A program made the translations under genes and the position numbers. From Saprospiraceae bacterium (GTDB taxonomy: Bacteria; Bacteroidota; Bacteroidia; Chitinophagales; Saprospiraceae), in the NCBI GenBank assembly GCA_016711125.1, contig JADJTQ010000014.1, positions 186,001 to 250,000 on the forward strand: a stretch of DNA of 64,000 nucleotides, given 5' to 3'. This document shows, piece by piece, positions 57,771 to 64,000 of the stretch (the first letter of the stretch is position 1; each line of letters opens with the position of its first letter). The notes under the pieces were generated by a model. That model worked only from the letters and a program-made list of their open reading frames with translations. It did not search any database and was not told the DNA's origin.

Positions 57771-58313
57771 CTAAAAACTAATCCCCGCCCCGACCGACCC
57801 TCCGGCATACACCTTCCCGTCCATTTTCCAGAAATTATCAGAAGGCGGATCAAGGAAGATGACCGGGGCGAGTATGGCTTTAAAGAAGAAGCCTCCACCG
57901 GGTGGCTGGTAACGGTAGCCGGCACCGGGAATCAGGTAGATCTTTTTATCAGAGAGACTGCCGGCCGAGAATAACTTCTGGTAGTTTTCTACATAAGGCA
58001 CTACGGTTAATCCGAATTCGAAATGATGGAAGCCATCACCCTTGAGAAAGTTCAGTCCGATGGGCAGGGCAATAGCATTATTCAATAAGGAAAACCCGAC
58101 CCGATAGGTATTGGTGAAATTCGCTCCCAACCGGAAGATGCGGTCATAGTTGATACTATAGTAAGCACCGTGACTGGTGCCTTCGGCGTATACCGAGTTG
58201 CGGGCTATGACGACATCCTGGGATTGGGCTAAGAGGTCAAAAGAGAAAAGGAGGATAAGAGAAATACAAAGGGTTTTTGTTTTTTGAGAACTTCTTTTTT
58301 TTATAGTTGACAT
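57771..58313 (-). CDS. Outer-membrane barrel protein
   Basis: A 180-residue exported protein with signal segment CISLILLFSFDLLAQ followed by alternating beta strands (AYYSINYDRIFRLGANF; YRVGFSLLNNAIALPIGLNFL; FEFGLTVVPYVENYQKLF; PGAGYRYQPPGGGFFFKAILAPVIFL; AGGSVGAGISF) and a terminal Phe, typical of small outer-membrane beta-barrels. The DNA coding for its signal peptide is repeated almost unchanged in the adjacent gap at 58351-58395. Function unknown. Confidence 0.7.
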   Translation of the reverse strand: MSTIKKRSSQKTKTLCISLILLFSFDLLAQSQDVVIARNSVYAEGTSHGAYYSINYDRIFRLGANFTNTYRVGFSLLNNAIALPIGLNFLKGDGFHHFEFGLTVVPYVENYQKLFSAGSLSDKKIYLIPGAGYRYQPPGGGFFFKAILAPVIFLDPPSDNFWKMDGKVYAGGSVGAGISF

Positions 58314-58350
58314 TTAGTGTGTTGGTTTTGTTGTTTATAGGAAATTATAA

Positions 58351-58472
58351 GCTAAGAGGTCAAAAGAGAAAAGGAGGATAAGAGAAATACAAAGGTTTTT
58401 TTTTTTGTTTGTCCCCCAGAATAAGAACCCTTCACCCTCTTTTTATCTCTTTCTCTCTTTTGACCTCCTAGC
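58351..58472. repeat. Direct and inverted copies of a 45-bp tract
   Basis: GCTAAGAGGTCAAAAGAGAA... (45 bp) at 58351-58395 is identical to 58228-58272, which lies inside the signal-peptide codons of the neighbouring gene. An inverted copy of its core (CTCTCTTTTGACCTCCTAGCT) lies at about 58440-58472. Such a tract could fold back as a stem between the two convergent genes. Confidence 0.75.
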
Positions 58473-58474
58473 TC

Positions 58475-59554
58475 CTACTTGGGTTTCACTATCACCACCT
58501 TAAACCGCATCACCCGTTGAAAATCGAAAAGTATATCCAGGTAATAGAGCGAGTTCTCCGGGATCACATAATCAAATTCATAGAGATTGCCGGTTTTTAC
58601 AAATGGCGTATAGCGTTGTCTTTTCAAGGCGAAGGTATCCTGCACCCATATTTTTTTGCGTTTATTTATTTGTTCCCAGCCCCAGACTTCCGCGTTGCGA
58701 TAGAGATTCGTATTCACCTGCAACTTCTCAATCGTGCCGGTGTATTCAAATTTAAAATGAATGGTATCGCCTTTTTTCCCGTTGATCATTCCCGTCTGTG
58801 GTGAATGCAATCTGATCTTGCTCAGAATATCCGGATCAAAATAGGGATTGGCAGCAAACTTGTCCTTGGTATAACCAGGTTTTAATACCCAGCGGGTGTA
58901 CTGCGGGAAATGGTTGCGGGAAAATTCGGCAAAAGGTGTCAGGAAATAATAGTCATTGTATTGTTTGACAAAACCATTGAGTTTGCCGGTGTTTTCATCT
59001 TCGGTGGTATAGCCTGCCGACCAGGTGGCATCGAGTAAATGCCAGGTGGTATCGAGCCAGATCACGTTCCAGCTATGGTTTACGGGACCAGCATTGCCGA
59101 TCTGGTAGAGTTTGGTCTTGGTATGTCCGTTGATTGTGGCTGCTTCCAGCCCGGCGATATCACACATCCGGGTAAAGAGCCGGGCATAGCCATCGCTGAT
59201 TGCTTTTCCTTTCCGGAGAATATTCGCCAGGTATTTTTTTTCCCAATTGGCGAGCACTTCATCACAATCCTGTCCGGATTTACATTCGGGAATTTCAATC
59301 TCCTCGTCTTTATTAAAGAATTTCCAGTCGTACCGGATATGATCGGTGATCCAGATAAAAATAGAGCGGACTTTAGATAATTTATCGGAATAGGGACTGG
59401 TCAGGTTTTGTACCAGTTTGACGATATCATCATCGTAGCGGATACTGCGGGCGCGCAGGTCTATCGGGTTAAAATCGGGCCGGGCAGGCTGGGCGTTTAC
59501 AGCTGCGCATAAACAGGTCAGGATCAGGAATATCGGGATCAGGCGGCGGGACAT
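58475..59554 (-). CDS. Transglutaminase-like protein with Ser in place of Cys
   Basis: A 360-residue secreted protein; I start at MSRRLIPIFLILTCLC (59554), since the upstream extension is not part of a signal peptide. The transglutaminase-core fold is visible: SKVRSIFIWITDHIRYD, GKAISDGYARLFTRMCDIAGL, NHSWNVIWLDTTWHLLDATW. The catalytic triad would be Cys-His-Asp. His160 and Asp175 are present, but the Cys position in the usual GVCEGYA is Ser120 (AISDGYA). It is therefore probably inactive as a thiol enzyme and may bind peptides instead. C-terminal strands follow to residue 360. Confidence 0.82.
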   Translation of the reverse strand: MSRRLIPIFLILTCLCAAVNAQPARPDFNPIDLRARSIRYDDDIVKLVQNLTSPYSDKLSKVRSIFIWITDHIRYDWKFFNKDEEIEIPECKSGQDCDEVLANWEKKYLANILRKGKAISDGYARLFTRMCDIAGLEAATINGHTKTKLYQIGNAGPVNHSWNVIWLDTTWHLLDATWSAGYTTEDENTGKLNGFVKQYNDYYFLTPFAEFSRNHFPQYTRWVLKPGYTKDKFAANPYFDPDILSKIRLHSPQTGMINGKKGDTIHFKFEYTGTIEKLQVNTNLYRNAEVWGWEQINKRKKIWVQDTFALKRQRYTPFVKTGNLYEFDYVIPENSLYYLDILFDFQRVMRFKVVIVKPK

Positions 59555-59611
59555 AGAATGGTTAAGGATTCGGAGAAGTAAGGTACGTATTAATAGTGGG
59601 AAGAGCAAGAT

Positions 59612-59672
59612 CCTCCTTCGCTGAAGCTACGGAGGACGAGGCCCTCCTTCGCTGAAGCTACGGAGGACGAGG
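59612..59672. repeat. Pair of CCTCC...GGAGG palindromic units
   Basis: CCTCCTTCGCTGAAGCTACG-GAGGACGAGG occurs at 59612-59641 and 59643-59672. Each unit has CCTCC/GGAGG arms around TTCGCTGAAGCTAC. The same word is a frequent intergenic repeat in Chitinophagaceae-type genomes as I remember them. Confidence 0.7.
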
Positions 59673-59692
59673 CGGGAGTCGGGTATGAGGTA

Positions 59693-61126
59693 CTAACCCG
59701 CCTGGTTAAAAGAGCTGAGGCCTTGAATACTATTTAACTGCTCGTTTAATTTTAAGGAGGCGGTGGGGGATCCGGATTGTTTTGCGGGATTTAATGCCGG
59801 TGCTTTTTTTTCTTTGACTAATGAGGTTGCGATTTTTTTGAGCTGTATGTTAAAAGTCGTGCCTTCTCCCGGTTTTGAAGAAATGGCGAAAAGGACATCC
59901 ATTTTATCCAGCATTTCTTTACAGATATAAAGACCGAGTCCGGTGCCGGTGGCGCTTGAAGTACCACGGTAAAACATTTCAAATACCCGGGGCTGGCATT
60001 CCAGGGGTATGCCCTCTCCATTATCTGTTATGCTGAATGAACAGTGATGGTTGTTGTTTTCAAAACGCAGGAAAACAAAAGGATTTTCAATTTCCTTTTT
60101 TTTATATTTAACAGAGTTACTGATGATATTACGAAGCACGGTACTGAGCCGGTTTTTATCCGCATAGATTTTGGTTTCACCGGAATACTCCTCCTGAAAC
60201 GAAAAGCCCGGACCGGCGGAAAAGCGTAGTCCGTCGAATATTTCCTTTACCACATCCTTTAATTCGAATTCTTCTTCCTGAATTTCGGTACGGGCATTCC
60301 TGGAATAGGTGAGGATTTCATGAATAATCTGATCCAGGTTATTAATGCTTTTACCCGCCAGTCCGAGGTATTTGAGTACCTGCTCCCGGTCATCAATTTT
60401 CATTTTTGCAAGGTCAATCAGTCCCTTGGTGGAAAGCAAGGGGGAGCGAAGGTCATGTGAAACGATATAAATGAAATTATCGAGTTCATGATTGGTCTTG
60501 ATGAGACTGTTATTCAGCCGGTCATTCAGCGCCAGGATATAAGCCACTTCAGCAAACGTGGCCACTGCTGCTCCGATTATATTGATGAGCATATCGAAGT
60601 TGGCCCCATTCAGTACTGCCACCGGTTCATGTTCCGGATAATGAATATCCGTGAGGACCAGCAAGGAGATAAGCAGCAATATGATTACCGCCAGGACCCT
60701 TCCGTATATTCTCTGTTTTTCCTGGAAAGCGATCAGCGTGCCAATCAGCACCGGTACATAAAAAGCCAGAACACTGTCATTGATATGTTCGCCATAAGGA
60801 GAGGAAGGAAAGTAGAACATCAGTGCGATGAAGGCAATCAGCTGGATGAAGTTGACCAGTTTTGACGCGAGCGTATATCCTTTCCGGTGGATCAGCCAGG
60901 CAATTAAGGCGAAAATTCCACAGGAAAAACTGAGGATAGCCTGGTAATGATATGCCTGGATCAGGCCGATGATAGTATAGGTGAAACCAAAAAAACCAAC
61001 GATGGCGATAAGCATGGTGTGTACCCGGTCCCCTTTACTGACCAATATATTATCGGTGCTGTAATATCCTTTAGAGAAGTGGATATCAACATCGAGTAAA
61101 TTCCTCAGATTAATTTTAAAAGACAT
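59693..61126 (-). CDS. Membrane sensor histidine kinase A
   Basis: A 477-residue histidine kinase. About six hydrophobic segments lie in residues 37-205 (LIAIVGFFGFTYTIIGLIQA; VLAFYVPVLIGTLIAF; VLAVIILLLISLLVL; INIIGAAVATFAEVAYILAL). The dimerisation/phosphoacceptor domain has FIYIVSHDLRSPL with His224. ATP-binding motifs are LRNIISNSVKYKK (N box), DNGEGIP (G1) and GTGLGLYICKEM (G2). There is no PAS, HAMP or receiver domain and no response regulator nearby, so the kinase must signal to an unlinked partner. Its paralogue lies at 61.9 kb with the same layout; the two share the sensor region as well as the catalytic core. Confidence 0.93.
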   Translation of the reverse strand: MSFKINLRNLLDVDIHFSKGYYSTDNILVSKGDRVHTMLIAIVGFFGFTYTIIGLIQAYHYQAILSFSCGIFALIAWLIHRKGYTLASKLVNFIQLIAFIALMFYFPSSPYGEHINDSVLAFYVPVLIGTLIAFQEKQRIYGRVLAVIILLLISLLVLTDIHYPEHEPVAVLNGANFDMLINIIGAAVATFAEVAYILALNDRLNNSLIKTNHELDNFIYIVSHDLRSPLLSTKGLIDLAKMKIDDREQVLKYLGLAGKSINNLDQIIHEILTYSRNARTEIQEEEFELKDVVKEIFDGLRFSAGPGFSFQEEYSGETKIYADKNRLSTVLRNIISNSVKYKKKEIENPFVFLRFENNNHHCSFSITDNGEGIPLECQPRVFEMFYRGTSSATGTGLGLYICKEMLDKMDVLFAISSKPGEGTTFNIQLKKIATSLVKEKKAPALNPAKQSGSPTASLKLNEQLNSIQGLSSFNQAG

Positions 61127-61332
61127 CAGGGTACTAATTATTGGTGCTACTTAACCGGTATAAAGATATTCCGGAAACCTGGGAAATACCAGTAACCGGT
61201 GTGCAAAAAAGCTTGTAAAAACACTTGATTATCAGGAACTAATGATGAATGATTAGTAACAGGTAGTAGTTGGTACTTAGAAAAAGCTATGGTTGTCCCG
61301 GATCCCTTATTACCGGTCCGGAGAATGGGCAA

Positions 61333-61851
61333 TTAATGGCCCGTAGTCCGGGTCCATTCCTTCCGGTCAATCCGGGTGGTATCCACTTTGGTGTAGGTAC
61401 AAAAAACGGGCGAATACATTTTCCTTAATTCAACAGACAGGGAGGAAGGACCGCTGTCAGTTGCCCCGCAACCATAAGAACGGAGTGTAATTGTAGTGGA
61501 AGGGTTGGATCTATTTACAAACAAGGTCTCTTCATCGGAGTATAAACACATTCCTTCACCAAATGAAACCAGTGCATATAAAAAGAAGAGAAAGAAACAA
61601 CCAAGACTAAGCAGAAAATGAATAATAATCGTGTTTCTTTTCTTTGTCCGGTCCATGGACTGGAATCCGATCCGGCAGGCCGTCAGCAGGATAGCGACCG
61701 GGATACCCCCAAAGAAAAGGATATCGAATATCTCGTCATATTCTTTGCTGGCAAAATCCAGCGGACTGAACCGGATTATAGCTGCGGTCAGGAAGATCAG
61801 CACAATAAATGTGATACAGAAATAGTATAAAAATTTAAATACCAGTTTCAT
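61333..61851 (-). CDS. Hypothetical membrane protein between two kinases
   Basis: A 172-residue protein with about three membrane helices (FLYYFCITFIVLIFLTAAIIRF; DILFFGGIPVAILLTACRIGF; IIIHFLLSLGCFFLFFLYALVSF) and a C-terminal extracytoplasmic tail with two cysteines (LRSYGCGATDSG; MYSPVFCTYTK). I do not recognise the family. Its place between two near-identical histidine kinases could mean it modulates one of them, or it may simply have been carried between duplicated genes. Confidence 0.6.
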   Translation of the reverse strand: MKLVFKFLYYFCITFIVLIFLTAAIIRFSPLDFASKEYDEIFDILFFGGIPVAILLTACRIGFQSMDRTKKRNTIIIHFLLSLGCFFLFFLYALVSFGEGMCLYSDEETLFVNRSNPSTTITLRSYGCGATDSGPSSLSVELRKMYSPVFCTYTKVDTTRIDRKEWTRTTGH

Positions 61852-61926
61852 TTCAGGAATAATATGACGGGTGATTCGTTAACCTATGTTAAGTTACCGA
61901 ATAAAAAAACATGGAATGATTTTGAA

Positions 61927-63243
61927 TTATGCTGAAACCACCCGGGGCGCCTGCTCAAGTGTGAAGGTAAAACTGGTGCCATGGCCCTCAGTGGAATCCA
62001 GGTGGAAAGAAGCCCTCATTTTTTCCAGCATTTCTTTGCAGATGTATAAACCCAGCCCGGTACCCGGTGCGGCAGTAGTAGCCCGGTAAAACATATCAAA
62101 TACCTTACTCATACTTTCATTGGCGATACCCTGACCGTTATCTGAAACGGTAATAGTAAACTGATTACCGCTTCTGTTGAAATCCAGTTTGACAAAAGCA
62201 CCAGGGGTTTCTTTCTTCCTGTATTTCACGGCATTGGTGATCAGGTTACGGAGGATGGTATGGAGCCGGCCTTTATCCGAATAGATCCGGGTATCCCCCT
62301 TGTATTCTTCAACGAAAGAGAAAGAAGGGCTGTCTTTTATTTCAAGTCCATCCTTTATTTCCCCGATGATGGTTTTGAGGTCAAACCATTCATGCAGCAG
62401 TCCGGTTCTTGAATTACGGGAATAGGCGAGTATTTCCTTGATGATATCATCCAGGTTGTTGATGCTTTTACCGGCGAGGTCCAGGTATTTAAGCACTTCT
62501 TTTTGTTCGTTAATTTTCAGTTTGGAAATATCCAGCAGACCTTTGGTCAGCAGCAGCGGGGAGCGCAGGTCATGGCTCACGATATAAACAAAATTATCCA
62601 GTTCATGATTGGCTTTGGACAGGCTTTCGTTCAGCCGGTTATTCAGGGCCAGGATATAGGCTACTTCAACGAAAGTGGCCACGGCTGCTCCTATAATATT
62701 AAAGAGGAGATCATAACTTACGCTGCTCAGGAGGGGTGCCTGATGGTCGGACATGTAATGGAAATCTGTTATGATCAGGAAGAGGGCCACCAGCAGAATA
62801 ATCCCTGATAAAAGATAACCATACTTATTCTCTTTGCCCTGAAAGGCAATCAGTGTACCAACGCTCACGGGGATGTAAAACACCAGCACACTGTCGTTTA
62901 TATGAATACCATAGGGAGAAGCAGGAAAATAGTACATCAGTCCGATGATAAGAATGAGCTGGCTGAGATTAAAAATTTTAGAGTAGAAAGCAAAGCCCTT
63001 GTCTTGTATGATATAGGCGAGACAGGAAAAAACAAATAAAGCCGCGTTCAGCGCCATTTGATAGTAATAGCCCAGGTACCAGGTGACGAAAATAAAAAAG
63101 AAGCCATAAAAAGCCTCAATATAAATGAGGGCTTTATGGACCTGGTTTCCTTCCCGCACCAGGAAGTTTTCCCGGCTGTTCTGCTGATCAGCCGGAATGC
63201 TATCCACATTCAGCAGGTTTTTAAAAGAAGTAAAAAAGTGCAT
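61927..63243 (-). CDS. Membrane sensor histidine kinase B
   Basis: A 438-residue paralogue of the kinase at 59.7 kb, colinear without gaps through the sensor region and phosphoacceptor (FVYIVSHDLRSPL, His224). Nucleotide motifs: LRNLITNAVKYRK, DNGQGIA and GTGLGLYICKEM. Shared marker segments include YFPASPYGIHINDSVL and NIIGAAVATFVEVAYILAL. It lacks the 40-residue tail of kinase A. No response regulator is nearby. The sensor domain has six or so membrane helices and almost no extracytoplasmic loop, suggesting that it senses within the membrane. Confidence 0.93.
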   Translation of the reverse strand: MHFFTSFKNLLNVDSIPADQQNSRENFLVREGNQVHKALIYIEAFYGFFFIFVTWYLGYYYQMALNAALFVFSCLAYIIQDKGFAFYSKIFNLSQLILIIGLMYYFPASPYGIHINDSVLVFYIPVSVGTLIAFQGKENKYGYLLSGIILLVALFLIITDFHYMSDHQAPLLSSVSYDLLFNIIGAAVATFVEVAYILALNNRLNESLSKANHELDNFVYIVSHDLRSPLLLTKGLLDISKLKINEQKEVLKYLDLAGKSINNLDDIIKEILAYSRNSRTGLLHEWFDLKTIIGEIKDGLEIKDSPSFSFVEEYKGDTRIYSDKGRLHTILRNLITNAVKYRKKETPGAFVKLDFNRSGNQFTITVSDNGQGIANESMSKVFDMFYRATTAAPGTGLGLYICKEMLEKMRASFHLDSTEGHGTSFTFTLEQAPRVVSA

Positions 63244-63449
63244 ACTACCCCGGTATTTTTAATTTTTCTTACGGGGGCTAAAGTTATCTTTCGTTACGAT
63301 AAAAAAAACTGATTTTCAGATACTCAGGTACTTATTTTCAGCTAAGGGCGGGGGGCCGCGCGTGTTCAGTCGGGTGTCAGAAAACAGCCTTCTTACGAAA
63401 CTAAATTGTACACAGAAGTCACTCGTACTTCGTATTTCTGACTTCGTAC

Positions 63450-64000
63450 TTAGTATAGGTTTTTGAATAAATGCTCCTGCTGTTGTACTTCTTTATAATG
63501 TGGCAGGCTCAGCCATTTCAGGTCTTTTATTTTAAGGATGGGGGAATAATCCTTGTCTTTCACCCGTACCATTTTCAGGCAGAGCCTTTGCAGCCAGGGA
63601 ATGGACTCCAGGAATTTCAGGTCAGACAATAGAACCGGCTTCATGGAGGAGAACCCATCACCTTCGATATCGAGATCCTGCAGAGCGGTCAGGGAAGAGA
63701 GGAACCGGTAGTCGTGTACGTTTACCAATCCGTCGGATTCCAGTGTTTTCAGTTGAGGCAAACTGCCTACCGGGGACAGGTCAGTGATACTTGTTCCATT
63801 ACCCAGGTGCAGGTGTTCGAGGTTGGTCAGCTGGCTGATGGCCGTCAGATCAGGGTATACGCCCCATTTAATCCAGAGAGAAGTAAGACTGGTCTGTTTG
63901 CAGATCGCATCGAAGATTTTCTGCGAGATCCGGGTTTCCATCCAGATGCTTTTCAGCGGCAAGGTATTATTAGATAGATGATCGCACCATTCGTCCACGA
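63450..64000 (-). CDS. Leucine-rich-repeat protein (5' end beyond window)
   Basis: At least 183 codons, open through the right end of the window. Leucine-rich repeats of about 22-24 residues are visible: TSLTSLWIKWGVYPDLTAISQ, LTNLEHLHLGNGTSITDLSPVGS, LPQLKTLESDGLVNVHDYRFLSS and LTALQDLDIEGDGFSSMKPVLL. The C terminus is SLPHYKEVQQQEHLFKNLY. No signal peptide can be judged because the start is missing. LRR domains bind proteins; the partner is unknown. Confidence 0.75.
   Translation of the reverse strand, partial: VDEWCDHLSNNTLPLKSIWMETRISQKIFDAICKQTSLTSLWIKWGVYPDLTAISQLTNLEHLHLGNGTSITDLSPVGSLPQLKTLESDGLVNVHDYRFLSSLTALQDLDIEGDGFSSMKPVLLSDLKFLESIPWLQRLCLKMVRVKDKDYSPILKIKDLKWLSLPHYKEVQQQEHLFKNLY

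Overview
The window looks like a Bacteroidota genome (Saprospiraceae/Chitinophagaceae type). The signs are a type IX secretion CHU_C-like C-terminal domain, a TonB receptor paired with a DUF4249 lipoprotein, type III glutamine synthetase, an ECF sigma factor abutting a membrane/barrel partner, PadR plus prefix-domain FtsX permease, a two-component-type propeller sensor, and many intergenic repeats. No tRNA, rRNA, CRISPR array or transposase gene was recognised.

Layout. 0-5 kb: small membrane protein, ATP-grasp enzyme, glgC and glgA (ADP-glucose/glycogen synthesis). 4.8-7.2 kb: secreted beta-helix lipoprotein plus diheme cytochrome. 7.2-13.4 kb: YebC, secreted adhesin-like protein, sulfatase, zinc alcohol dehydrogenase, exported sugar isomerase-like protein. 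13.7-24.5 kb: glycosyltransferase, type III glutamine synthetase, FAD oxidoreductase, PadR/ABC permease, Fpg glycosylase, Na+/H+ antiporter. 24.5-30.5 kb: DUF4249/TonB uptake pair, a 278-bp duplicated hairpin element, ECF sigma factor and partner. 30.5-36.9 kb: six co-oriented genes, a lactonase-like lipoprotein, an exported amidohydrolase, a BASS-type transporter, a Tat-signal RidA, a Tat-signal SelA-like PLP enzyme and a lipoprotein RidA. Together they suggest an enamine/amino-sugar pathway outside the cytoplasm. 37-45.5 kb: broken toroid enzyme, phosphoesterase, second sulfatase, four-helix-bundle protein, DUF433/DUF5615 pair and GT39-like membrane protein, with dense GACACCGGACATCC-type repeats.

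45.8-47.65 kb is a badly broken propeller sensor. At about 47.65 kb gene style and base use change: G+C looks higher and leucine CTG and GCC/CCG codons become common. From there come a urea transporter-M23 peptidase fusion with two overlapping TPR genes, then DUF1801, SRPBCC, DoxX and VOC genes with a GlxA regulator, a serpin-like protein, a transglutaminase-like protein lacking its cysteine, two paralogous histidine kinases and a partial leucine-rich-repeat protein. The change may be a chimeric assembly junction or an island boundary.

About seventeen otherwise good genes are broken by one-base shifts, mostly in short homopolymers, or by one in-frame stop. Consensus sequencing error is the simplest explanation, so I give whole-gene spans and mark the breaks. 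All functions are inferred by reading the sequence; no database search was possible.
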